Below, one piece after another: positions 51,881 to 60,951 of a stretch of DNA of 64,000 bases. Made by a program: the position numbers and the translations under genes. This DNA comes from RYN-230 sp963704995 (GTDB taxonomy: Bacteria; Actinomycetota; Actinomycetes; Streptosporangiales; Streptosporangiaceae): the NCBI GenBank assembly GCA_963704995.1, contig CAVPIM010000012.1:62001-126000 (forward strand), in the 5' to 3' direction. A model generated the notes under the pieces. The model saw only the letters and a list, made by a program, of their open reading frames with translations. It did not search any database and was not told where the DNA came from. The first letter of the stretch is position 1. Each line of letters opens with the position of its first letter.

Positions 51881-52633
51881 GTGAACGGGCGGGCGGTCCT
51901 GGTGACCGGGGCCGGGCGGGGGATCGGGGCCGCCGTGGCGCAGGCGTTCGCGGCCCAGGGTGACCGGGTCGCGGTGCACTACGGCCGCTCGGCCGCGCAG
52001 GCCGCCGGACTGCTGGCCGCGCTGCCGGGCGACGGCCACCTCATGATCCAGGCGGACCTGGCCGACCCGGGCGCGGTGCGCCGGATGACCGATCAGGCCG
52101 CGGAGGCGCTCGGCGGCCTCGACGTGCTCGTGAACAACGCGGGCGTCTACGCCGCGCAGCCGGTCACCGAGGGGACCTACGAGGAGTGGCAGGCGGCCTG
52201 GCAGCACACGCTGGCGGTGAACCTCACCGCCGCCGCGAACGCGATCTGGTGCGCGGTCCGGCACATGATCGCGGCGGGCGGCGGCCGGATCATCAACGTC
52301 TCCTCGCGCGGCGCGTTCCGTGGTGAGCCCGGCCATCCGGCCTACGCGGCGAGCAAGGCCGGGCTGAACGCGCTCGGCCAGTCGCTGGCCCTCGCCCTGG
52401 GCGCGCACGGCATCGCGATCACCACCGTGGCCCCGGGGTTCGTGGCCACGGACATGGCCGCCGAAAGCCTGGCCGGGACCGGCGGTGACGAGATCCGGGG
52501 GCAGAGTCCCTTCGGCCGGGTGGCCAGCGCCGAGGAGGTCGCCGCGGCCGTGCTGTACCTGGCGTCGGCGCAGGCCGAGTGGGCCAGCGGGGCGATCCTG
52601 GACCTGAACGGCGCCTCCTACCTCAGGACCTAG
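51881..52633 (+). CDS. Short-chain dehydrogenase/reductase (FabG-like)
   Basis: 250 residues from GTG 51881 (GGGG upstream; a longer frame from 51731 overlaps the HIT gene start and is unlikely). TGAGRGIG near residues 9-16, NNAGVYAA, catalytic IINVSSRGAFRGE and YAASKAGLNALGQ, APGFVATDM, SGAILDLNGA (complete C-terminus). NADPH-type reductase; substrate unknown. Ends 4 bases into the convergent VOC gene. Confidence 0.88.
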   Translation: MNGRAVLVTGAGRGIGAAVAQAFAAQGDRVAVHYGRSAAQAAGLLAALPGDGHLMIQADLADPGAVRRMTDQAAEALGGLDVLVNNAGVYAAQPVTEGTYEEWQAAWQHTLAVNLTAAANAIWCAVRHMIAAGGGRIINVSSRGAFRGEPGHPAYAASKAGLNALGQSLALALGAHGIAITTVAPGFVATDMAAESLAGTGGDEIRGQSPFGRVASAEEVAAAVLYLASAQAEWASGAILDLNGASYLRT

Positions 52634-53040
52634 TGTCCCGCATACGAGGGTTCCTCTCCGGATGCCTCGAACTCGGTCAGGGACAGATTGTTGCCGTCGG
52701 GGTCGAGGAACCACGCGATCTTCGCGCCTCCTGGCGCCGTCCACACGCCGTGCTCGTCCTGGCCCATTCCCTCATACCGCGTGAACCGCACCCCTCGCGC
52801 GGTCAGCTGCTCAATCATGGAAACGATGTCCGCGACTTCCCACCCCAGGATCGTGTAGGGAGCAGCCACTGGCTGGTCTACGGCGGTCAGCCGCAGCATC
52901 GTTCCGTTAGCGTTCGCCACGAGCGCGAACGGGCTCTCCTCATCGATGGGCAGCCCGAGGGTCTCCCCGTAGAAGTGCCTGGCACTGTTCAGGTCGGATA
53001 CCCCCACGAACCCGATCAAGGCGCTGCGCTCCAGCATCAT
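52630..53040 (-). CDS. VOC/glyoxalase-superfamily protein
   Basis: 136 residues; a single VOC unit with SALIGFVGVSDLNSARHFYG at the start, LRLTAVDQPVAAPYTILGWE and IAWFLDPDGNNLSLTEF at the end, providing the usual His/Glu-type metal side. Members act in resistance, lactoylglutathione conversion or extradiol cleavage; function not assignable. Two adjacent ATGs at 53040 and 53037 behind GGGAGAG. Confidence 0.85.
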   Translation of the reverse strand: MMLERSALIGFVGVSDLNSARHFYGETLGLPIDEESPFALVANANGTMLRLTAVDQPVAAPYTILGWEVADIVSMIEQLTARGVRFTRYEGMGQDEHGVWTAPGGAKIAWFLDPDGNNLSLTEFEASGEEPSYAGH

Positions 53041-53105
53041 CTCTCCCGGCGGATCGATGGCGTCCCGGCGGACGGCCGGCCATCAATCATCTCAGTTCTG
53101 GCCGG

Positions 53106-54020
53106 TCAGGCACGCTCGGTCACGGCACGAGGAGCCTGGCGGGCTCCGGGCTTGCGGCCGGCACCACACCAGATCGTGACGTCGGGCGGGGCCGGGTCAC
53201 CGGGATCCGGCCGCCACTGCGGCGGCTCGACCACGCCGGGTTCCAGCAGTTCGAGACCGTCGAAGAAGCGGGTCATCTGGTCCCGGTCGCGCACCGTGGC
53301 CTTCGGTCCCTTCAGGCGCTGGTTGATCCGCCGGGTCATCTCGGCCACCGACTCGGGGCGGATGTCGCTGGCCGGATGGGACACGACCAGGTAGCTGCCC
53401 TCCGGCAGCCCGGCCAGCAGCGCCCGGACCACGTCGTGCGGGCCGTCGGCCTCCGGGATGAGGTGCAGGACGAGCAGCAGCATCAGCCCGACCGGGCGGC
53501 TCAGGTCGAGGGTGCGCGCGGCGGCCTTGAGGATCACGGCCGGATCGCGCAGGTCAGCGTCCACGCAGTCACAGTTGCCGTCCGGGCCGCTGACCATCAT
53601 GGCGCGGGCGTGCGCGACCACGATCGGGTCGTTGTCCACGTACACCACGCGTGCGGCCGGGTCGGCCGACTGCGCGACCTCGTGGGTGTTGGGCGACGAG
53701 GGCAGCCCGGTGCCGATGTCCAGGAACTGCCGGACGCCGCACTCGCCAGCCAGGAAGCGGACCGACCGGGCCAGGAACGCGCGGTTGGCCCGGGCGTCCG
53801 TGACGATGCCCGGGCTGGCCGCGATGGCCTCCTCCGCGGCGTCCCGGTCGGCGGCGAAGTTGTCCTTTCCGCCCAGCCAATAGTCGTAGACGCGGGCCGA
53901 ATGCGCGCGCCGGACATCTATCTGGGCGGCCTTATCACGGCCCGAAGCCGACCTTTGCAGCCATTGGCCTGCCACCCAAGCACTCCGTAATGTCTCGCCG
54001 CGCCGTCTGAAGCGCAGCAT
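53106..54020 (-). CDS. SAM-dependent methyltransferase, PF04672 (DUF574) family
   Basis: 304 residues from ATG 54020. Family markers: ARVYDYWLGGKDNFAADRDA near 38-57, FLDIGTGLPSSPNTHEVAQ (SAM motif I) near 105-123, VYVDNDPIVVAHARAM (motif II, Asp for ribose) and LLLVLHLIPE. The family is very common in filamentous actinobacteria with mostly unknown substrates. Start is uncertain; the ribosome site is weak. Divergent from the FUSC gene. Confidence 0.9.
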   Translation of the reverse strand: MLRFRRRGETLRSAWVAGQWLQRSASGRDKAAQIDVRRAHSARVYDYWLGGKDNFAADRDAAEEAIAASPGIVTDARANRAFLARSVRFLAGECGVRQFLDIGTGLPSSPNTHEVAQSADPAARVVYVDNDPIVVAHARAMMVSGPDGNCDCVDADLRDPAVILKAAARTLDLSRPVGLMLLLVLHLIPEADGPHDVVRALLAGLPEGSYLVVSHPASDIRPESVAEMTRRINQRLKGPKATVRDRDQMTRFFDGLELLEPGVVEPPQWRPDPGDPAPPDVTIWCGAGRKPGARQAPRAVTERA

Positions 54021-54284
54021 AACGGGGCCAGGACCGGCAAATAAGGCCCAGGGCGGGGGAAAAGGATGGCCCCCCCGGGCGGCCGGCCAGCGACCGGCGG
54101 GCGCCCCCCGGCCTGACCAGCCCGTACCGGCCGTGAGCAGGCCCGTACCGGCTGTCGCCGGCGGCCGGGTGGCCATCGTCCGTTATACGATCAAGCGAAC
54201 CAGGCCCGGCGGCCGCAGCGCGGCGGCAGGAAGTCCCGGGCCCGGCACCGGCAGGATGGCCGCCCCGGAGGACCACCGCAGCGG

Positions 54285-56721
54285 ATGAAGATACCCCGCC
54301 CCCTGATCAACGACCCGGGCCTGGTCTCGCTGAAGAGCGCGGCGCGGGCGGCCATCGTGATGCCCGCGGTCTTCGCGTTCGCCGACCAGGTGATCGGCCA
54401 GCCGCAGACCGCGCTGTTCGCCGCGTTCGGGTCGCTGGCTCTCCTGGTGTTCGTCTCGTTCAGCGGGTCCACCCGGAGCCGGCTGCTCGCGTACGTGACG
54501 CTGGCGGTCAGCGGGGTCGTCCTGATCGTCGCGGGGACGGCCTTCTCCGGCAACGCCTGGATGGCCGCCGGGGCGATGGCCGTGGTCGGCTTCCTGATCT
54601 TGTTCTCCGGGGTGATCAACGGGTATTTCGCGGCCGGGGGGACAGCCGCCGTGCTGGTCTTCGTGCTGTCCGTCACGGTGCCGGCCCCGATGTCCGCCGT
54701 CGGCTGGCGGCTGGCCGGCTGGGGTCTCGCCGCTACGGTCGCCATCGCGGCCGTGATGCTGATCTGGCCGCCGCGGGAGCGCGCCACGCTGCGCGCCGAC
54801 ACGGCCCGGGGCTGCCTGGCCCTGGCCGCCGTGGCCGACTCCGTGTGCGGGGACGGGCCCGCCGAGGCGGCCAGCCTGGCCGCGGCGGGGAAGTCAGTCA
54901 GCGGCCTGCGGGGCCGGCTGACCGCCACCCCGCACCGGCCGACCGGGCCGACCCGGCCCACGGCCGCGCTGGCCGGGCTGATCGACGAGCTGGGCTGGCT
55001 GCAGCAGTCCCTGCAGATCCTGGCCGCAACCCCGGTGGGCGAGCTGTGCGCGGCCGAGAACACCGCCGCGGTCCGCGCGGTCGCCGACGTGCTGCGGGCC
55101 TGCGCCGCGGAACTCGACGGGCGGCCGGAGCTGTCCCGCCGCGACCAGGCGGGCAGGCAGCCGGTACAGCGGCTGGAACGGGCCCGGGAGACCGCGGCCC
55201 AGCTGCTGGCCCGGCGCGTCGCCGAGCTGCCCCGCATCCCGGACGAGCAGGCGCTCCAGGCCCAGGTGGACCGCGGGTTCCGGATCCACACGATGTCCTA
55301 CACCACGCGCCAGATCGCTTCCTACGCCCGGGCGGCCAGCCCTCACCCGGACGGGCCGCCCATCGACGGGGTGCCCGGTCCCGCCGAGCTGGCCGCCGCG
55401 GCCAATGCCGCCGCGGCCTCCGCGGACGCGGGCGCCGACCCGCTGACCGGCGAGGTCCCGGTCTCGCGCCGCTGGACCCGGTGGATGCGGTCCTGGCTGA
55501 CCGGCGCGGAGGGCTTCACCGCGACCCACGCCGACTACCGCTCGGTCTGGTTCCGCAACAGCGTCCGCGGCGCGGTGGGCCTGGCCATCGCGGTGTTCAT
55601 CGCCCAGAAATCCGGTCTCCAGCACTCGTTCTGGGTCGTGCTGGGCACCCTGTCCGTGCTGCGTTCCAACGCGCTGGGCACCGGCCGGTCCGTCCTCAGC
55701 GCGCTGGCCGGGACGGCCGTCGGCATCGTCATCGGGGCCGCGATCCTGATCCCGCTGAACGGCCACACCACCGTGCTGTGGGGGATCCTCCCGGTCGCGG
55801 TGCTGGTGGGTGCCTACGCGCCCCGGGTGATCTCGTTCGCCGCGGGCCAGGCCGCCTTCACCGTGGTCATCCTGGTGCTGTTCAACATCATCGCGCCGAC
55901 CGGCTGGCAGGTGGGGCTGCTGCGCATCGAGGATGTCGCGGTGGGCTTCGCGATCAGCCTGGGCGTGGGACTGGTGTTCTGGCCGCGGGGGGCGGCCGCG
56001 CTGCTCCGGCAGAACCTGGCCGCGGCCTACTCGCGGACCTCGGACTACGTGGCGGCCATGGTCGAGCAGCTCAGCGGGCTGGACGGCGGGGCGAACCCGG
56101 GCCGGGCCGAGCTGGCCGCGACCACGGCGGTGCACCGGCTGGACGACTCGTTCAGCCAGTACCTGGCCGAGCGGTCCGCCCAGCGGGTCGACCCCGAGCG
56201 GGTCAGCCGCATGGTGGGCGGCGTGGCCAAGGTCCTGCGCGCGGGCCAGTCGCTGGCCGCCCTGAACACGCTGGCCGACGGCCCGCCCGTGCTGGGCCAG
56301 TCCCCGCCCGCCCCGCCCGGCGGCCAGGACGCGGACCCGCCCCGGACATGGCTGCCGGTCACCCCGGCCGGCACCGCGGCCAACGGGTCCCGCAAGCCCT
56401 GCGCGGAGAACCTGGAGCAGAACGTGCTGGCCCTGCGGGCCTGGTACGTGACGCTCGGCGACTCGCTGGTCAACGGCACGGCCGTGCCCCCGCCGGAGCA
56501 CCGGGACCCGGCGGCCCGCCACCGGCTGCTGCACTGCACCCGGGCCGCGATCGTCAGCGGGCAGCCCGCCGAGGCCCGCAACGCGCTGCTGGTCCTGTGG
56601 GCCAGCGAGCACCTGGACATGCTGTGGCGGCTCGAAGACCGGCTGGGCCGCACCCAGGAGCCCGGCGCCGGAGGCCGCCGCCCGCCCGGCGGAAACCTCG
56701 GCCGCGGCCCCCGCGGACTGA
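54285..56721 (+). CDS. FUSC-family membrane protein; frameshift near the 3' end
   Basis: About 811 residues if corrected. N-terminal membrane helices near 25-175 (LFAAFGSLALLVFVSFSG, VVLIVAGTAFSGNAWMAAGA), a cytosolic helical part (200-400), then the FUSC core near 430-560 with RNSVRGAVGLAIAVFIAQKS, FWVVLGTLSVLRSNALGTGR and a long helical tail. FUSC proteins resemble aromatic-acid and other efflux components. As sequenced, the frame has no stop and runs through the antisense of serA to 58070. Skipping one G near 56670 gives a C-terminus EAAARPAETSAAAPAD with a TGA at 56719-56721, a natural end. Confidence 0.85.
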
Positions 56722-56789
56722 TCCCCGGAACTTTTTCCGCAACGAGGACCGGGCCAGCGCCGGTCACCGGCGCAGGCGTGAGCCGGGCG

Positions 56790-58049
56790 TCAGGGCCGGG
56801 TGGTGCGCAGCCGGATCGTGACGTCCAGGCTGCGCAGGCTGGCCAGCATGTCGTCGGGGTATTCGGTGCCGATGTCGGTCAGCACGTAGCCGAGATCGTC
56901 CCGGGTGCCCAGCAGCTGGCCCTCGATGTTGGCGCCGTGCTCGGCGAGCAGCTGGTTGATGCTGGCCAGCACGCCGGGCACGTTGTGGTGCAGGTGCACC
57001 AGGCGGTGCGTGCCGGGGGTGTGCGGCAGCGCGACCCGGGGCAGGTTCACGCTCAGCGCGGTCGCCCCGCAGCTCACGTAGTCGTGCAGTTTCCCGGCCA
57101 CGAACTCGCCGATGTCCTGCTGCGCCTCCTCGGTGGAGCCGCCCACGTGCGGGGTGAGGATCACGTTGGGCAGGCCGCGCAGCTCGGAGTGGAACTCCTC
57201 GCCGCGGCTGCGCGGCTCCTGCGGGAACACGTCCACGGCCGCGCCGGCCAGGTGCCCGGACTCGATGTTGCGGCGCAGCGCCGCGTGGTCCACCACGAAG
57301 CCGCGGGACAGGTTCAGGAACAGGCTGCCCGGCTTCATCGCGGCGAACTCCGGCTCGCCGAAGAGGCCGCTGTTCCCGGGCCGGCCGTCCACGTGCAGGG
57401 TGACCGCGTCGGAGATCTCCAGCAGCTCTTCCATGGTGCCGCAGCGCTGCGCGTTGCCCAGGGCCAGCTTGTCCGCGGTGTCGTAGAAGTACACGGTCAT
57501 GCCGAGGCTCTCGGCCAGCACCGAGAGCTGGCCGCCGATGTTGCCGTAGCCGATGATGCCGAGGCGGCGCCCGCGCACCTCATGGCTGCCCGCCGCGGAC
57601 TTGTCCCACAGGCCCGCGTGCATCTGCGTGCTCTTGTCGGTGAGCCGCCGGGTCAGCGCGATGATCTCCGCCAGGACCAGCTCGACCACGCTGCGGGTGT
57701 TCGAGAACGGGGCGTTGAAGACCGCGATGCCGCGCTGCGACGCCGCGGCCAGGTCGATCTGGTTCACGCCGATGCAGAACGCGCCGACCGCGAGCAGGTT
57801 CGGCGCGGCGTCCAGCACCCGCCCGGTGACGTGCGTGCCGGACCGGATGCCGAGCACCTGGACCTCGCGGACGGCGGCGGTCAGCTCGTCCTCGGTCAGC
57901 GCCCCGGCCCGGGTCTCGACCTGGTAGCCGGCCTTGCCCAGCCGGCTGGCGGCGTCAGGGTGAATGTTCTCCAGCAGCAGGACACGGCCGTGCCCATCCG
58001 AGCGGTCCAGCGTCAACACCCTTCCCTGTTCGTTGGCCAGCGCCGTCAT
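56790..58049 (-). CDS. serA: D-3-phosphoglycerate dehydrogenase with ACT domain
   Basis: 419 residues, close to the 410-residue E. coli type. First step of serine synthesis: 3-phosphoglycerate to 3-phosphohydroxypyruvate with NAD. Motifs: IRSGTHVTGRVLDAAPNL, GAFCIGVNQIDL, NAD site LGIIGYGNIGGQ near 159-170, LFLNLSRGFVVD (catalytic Arg), VDVFPQEP (Glu) and TPHVGGSTEEAQ (His). C-terminal ACT domain VHLHHNVPGVLASINQLLAE for serine feedback. GGGGAA lies just before the ATG. Stand-alone gene, convergent with FUSC. Confidence 0.95.
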   Translation of the reverse strand: MTALANEQGRVLTLDRSDGHGRVLLLENIHPDAASRLGKAGYQVETRAGALTEDELTAAVREVQVLGIRSGTHVTGRVLDAAPNLLAVGAFCIGVNQIDLAAASQRGIAVFNAPFSNTRSVVELVLAEIIALTRRLTDKSTQMHAGLWDKSAAGSHEVRGRRLGIIGYGNIGGQLSVLAESLGMTVYFYDTADKLALGNAQRCGTMEELLEISDAVTLHVDGRPGNSGLFGEPEFAAMKPGSLFLNLSRGFVVDHAALRRNIESGHLAGAAVDVFPQEPRSRGEEFHSELRGLPNVILTPHVGGSTEEAQQDIGEFVAGKLHDYVSCGATALSVNLPRVALPHTPGTHRLVHLHHNVPGVLASINQLLAEHGANIEGQLLGTRDDLGYVLTDIGTEYPDDMLASLRSLDVTIRLRTTRP

Positions 58050-58149
58050 TTCCCCGGCAAGGGACCGTGATCTCCCCGGCGATCTCCCCGGCCAGGAGCG
58101 CTCACCAGCCTAATCGGCGCCTGGCGTGCCCGGGCCGGCCGCCGTTTGG

Positions 58150-59025
58150 TCAGGTTTCGGCCAGGCGGCGGGCGACGGTCGCGGCGTGGGCGGGATCCAG
58201 CAGGAGCGTGTAGTGGTTGGCGCCGGGCACCGTCTCGACCGTGAGCATCGGGGCCTGCGCCGTCCAGTACGCGCAGATTTCCGGCGGCAGCATGCCCGGC
58301 GGCTGGCCGAACATGCCCGCGGGCGCGGTGACCAGCCGGACCGGGCGGGCCAGGGCGCGCAGCGCGGCCCCCAGCCGCTCGCCCGCCCCCAGCAGCTCGC
58401 GGCCGTCCGCCCGGGCCGCCTGCTCGGACACCCGGGAGCGCAGCACGCCGTCCTGGCCGGTCAGGTCGTAGCGCAGGTAGTCCTCCAGGTACCCGTTCCA
58501 GCCATCCTTCATGGCCGGGTGGGCGCGCCAGAAGTCGAAGTACGCCTCGACGCTGGGGTAGGTCTCGCGCAGCCGGGCCAGCGCCGGGCCCAGGCTCGCG
58601 TCCAGCAGCGCGTCCAGGTCCACGCCGCCGGGGACCGGCAGCGGCAGCCCCCCGTCAACCAGCAGCAGCCCCCCGAACGGGCCCGGTTCCTGGTCGGCGG
58701 TGAGCAGCGCCAGGTAGGCGCCGAGCGAGTGCCCGGCCAGCACCGGCTGCTCCAGGCCCAGGTGGGCGACGGCGGCCAGGATGTCCTCGAAGTGCCGGCT
58801 GAACCCGTACGGGCCCGGCAGGCCCGCGCTGTGCCCCCGGCCGCGCAGGTCCACCGCGAACAGCGACCACTCGGCGGGCAGCGCCTCGGCGACCGGCTCC
58901 CAGGCCATCGCGGACGCGGTGATGCCGTGCAGGGCTACCGCGTGCCGCGGGCCCCGGCCCCAGCGCAGCACCCGGAGGGTGCCGTCCGGCCGCGGGACGT
59001 CGAGCTCTTCAGGGTCGGTGTGCAT
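58150..59025 (-). CDS. Alpha/beta hydrolase
   Basis: 291 residues. HGITASAMAWEPVAEAL (oxyanion), VDLRGRGHSAG, nucleophile LAGHSLGAYLALL near 100-112, catalytic His in VPGANHYTLLLDP near 275-287. Ester, lactone or peptide hydrolase; substrate unknown. GGAGG before the ATG 59025. Divergent from the restriction enzyme gene, 90 bases apart. Confidence 0.9.
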   Translation of the reverse strand: MHTDPEELDVPRPDGTLRVLRWGRGPRHAVALHGITASAMAWEPVAEALPAEWSLFAVDLRGRGHSAGLPGPYGFSRHFEDILAAVAHLGLEQPVLAGHSLGAYLALLTADQEPGPFGGLLLVDGGLPLPVPGGVDLDALLDASLGPALARLRETYPSVEAYFDFWRAHPAMKDGWNGYLEDYLRYDLTGQDGVLRSRVSEQAARADGRELLGAGERLGAALRALARPVRLVTAPAGMFGQPPGMLPPEICAYWTAQAPMLTVETVPGANHYTLLLDPAHAATVARRLAET

Positions 59026-59115
59026 GGGGCCTCCTTGCCGTTCCGCGGTCTACCGTACGTGGCCCTCGCTACGGTGACACTGCTGGCCGCGCGGCCCGGC
59101 GACTGGGAGTGGAAC

Positions 59116-59877
59116 GTGACTGCGTCGTTTGCGACCGCCTTGCTCGGCTGGAAGCCGAGCGGCAAGAACAAGCTCGGCTGGGCTCTGGTGCCCAATTTCG
59201 CGGACGTGGACAGCGCCGAGTCGATGCGCATCGCGGCGGACGTCCTGGACCACCTGGCCGTGCCCCGGGACATCATCTCCGACGTGCCCAAGGACCCGGG
59301 TGGCCCGCTGGAGCAGGCGGTCTGCGATCACCTGGGCTGGGTGCTGCAGCGCAAGGACCCGGAGCGTGGCTGGCGGATCGAGCGGGGCGCGGTCATCACC
59401 CGGTTCGACCAGTACGCGCACCTGTCCGAGGTGGACGCGCTCGTGCGGGCCAACCCCCAGCTGCGGGTCACGGTCGGCACGGACTACCTGATCAGGCCGG
59501 ACGTGACCGTGTCGCTGGCCCGGGTGCGGACCGCGTCCGGGCTGCCCGTGCTGCACGCGGCGGTGTCCTGCAAGTGGACGATCCGCTCCGACCGGGTGCA
59601 GAACATCCGGCACGAGTGCCTGCAGATGATCCGGCACCGCCGAGGCCGGCAGCCGCACCTGGTCACGGTCACCGCGGAGCCGCTGCCGACCCGGCTGGCG
59701 TCCATCGCCCGCGGCACCGGGGAAGTCAACGCCGTGTACCACATCGCGTACGACGCGATGGCGGCCAGCGTGGCCGGCACCGCGAACTCCGAGCAGTCGG
59801 ACGCGTGGCACGAGGTGACCGGGCAGCGCCGGGTGCTGAGTTATGAGCTGCTCACCGACACGCTGGCGTCATGGTGA
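59116..59877 (+). CDS. NgoMIV-like type II restriction endonuclease
   Basis: 253 residues from GTG 59116 (GGGAGTGG upstream). Resembles NgoMIV, a tetrameric enzyme that cuts GCCGGC: IRPDVTVSLARVR (catalytic Asp, near 129) and VSCKWTIRSDRVQNIRHECL (SCK with catalytic Ser/Lys, near 150), plus NAVYHIAYD. NgoMIV is 286 residues; this one is slightly shorter at the N-terminus. The paired methyltransferase follows, with 100 bases between. Recognition of GCCGGC is inferred from family, not shown. The window contains GCCGGC sites (for example 2642), so protection by methylation would be needed if the enzyme is active. Confidence 0.85.
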   Translation: MTASFATALLGWKPSGKNKLGWALVPNFADVDSAESMRIAADVLDHLAVPRDIISDVPKDPGGPLEQAVCDHLGWVLQRKDPERGWRIERGAVITRFDQYAHLSEVDALVRANPQLRVTVGTDYLIRPDVTVSLARVRTASGLPVLHAAVSCKWTIRSDRVQNIRHECLQMIRHRRGRQPHLVTVTAEPLPTRLASIARGTGEVNAVYHIAYDAMAASVAGTANSEQSDAWHEVTGQRRVLSYELLTDTLASW

Positions 59878-59977
59878 CGGCGTGGGAGGAAGGAACTGAC
59901 GGTCCCGGCGGGCACAATCGGCGGAAAGGTGAGGCAGGAGGGTCACGGTTGATAGGGCTCAGCATGAGGGGCACAGC

Positions 59978-60951
59978 GTGAGCGGCGAGCTGACCTCCCT
60001 GGAGATCTGCGCCGGGCCGGCGGGCAGGCCCTCGGCCTGGAACAGGCCGGGTTCACTCACGAGGCCGTGGTCGAGCTGGATGACGCCGCCTGCGAGACGT
60101 TGCGGCGCAACCGGGGCGACGCGTGGAAGGTCATCGAGGACGACGTGGCCAACGTGGACGGCCGCGGGTTCGCGGGCGTTGACCTGTTCTCCGGCGGCGT
60201 GCCCTGCCCGCCGTTCTCCATCGCCGGCAAGCAGCTCGGCCGTGACGACGAGCGCGACCTGTTCCCGCAGGCGCTGCGGCTGGTCGAGGAGACCGGCGCC
60301 CGTGCGGTGCTGCTGGAGAACGTCCGGGGGCTCGCGGCCCGCCGGTTCGACGGGTACCGGACCCAGGTCCTGGAGCGGCTGGCCGGCCTGGGCTACCAGA
60401 CCTGGTGGGACGTGGTGCAGGCCAGCCAGCACGGGGTGCCCCAGCTGCGGCCCCGGTTCGTGCTGGTCGCGGTGCGGCAGCCGTGGGCCGCCTGGTTCCG
60501 CTGGCCCGAGGCGGCCGCCGGGCCGCCGCCCACGGTGGGCGGGATGCTGGCCGACCTGATGGGCGCGCAGGGCTGGCCGGGCGCCGCGGACTGGGCCCGG
60601 CGGGCGGCCGGGATCGCGCCCACGATCGTGGGCGGCAGCAAGAAGCACGGCGGCCCGGACCTGGGCCCGACCCGGGCCCGCGAGGCGTGGAAAGGGCTCG
60701 GCGTGGACGGGCTGGGCATCGGCGACGACGCCCCCGGTCCCTTGTTCCCGGCCGACCAGCGGCCCAAGCTGACCGTCCGGATGGTGGCCCGGCTGCAGGG
60801 CTTCCCGGACACGTGGGAGTTCTCGGGGCGGAAGACCGCCGCGTACCGGCAGGTCGGCAACGCGTTCCCGCCGCCGGTGGCCCGCGCTCTCGGCCAGGCC
60901 ATCCGCGACGCCCTCACCCATGAGGAGCCCGGGCCAGCGAGAGTGCCTTGA
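59978..60951 (+). CDS. DNA (cytosine-5) methyltransferase; one-base frameshift near the start
   Basis: GTG 59978 behind GAGGGG opens with MSGELTSLEICAG, but frame shifts at 60014-60018 (GCCGGG-CCGG, probably one G missing). Corrected, motif I reads LEICAGAGGQALGLEQAGF and the protein has 324 residues. In the next frame all other motifs follow: GGVPCPPFS (catalytic Cys, motif IV), LENVRG (VI), QLRPRFVLVAV (VIII), RMVARLQGFPD (IX) and QVGNAFPPPVARALG (X). It methylates the C5 of cytosine, presumably at the site of the adjacent NgoMIV-like enzyme. The stop overlaps the TTG start of the next gene. Confidence 0.85.
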
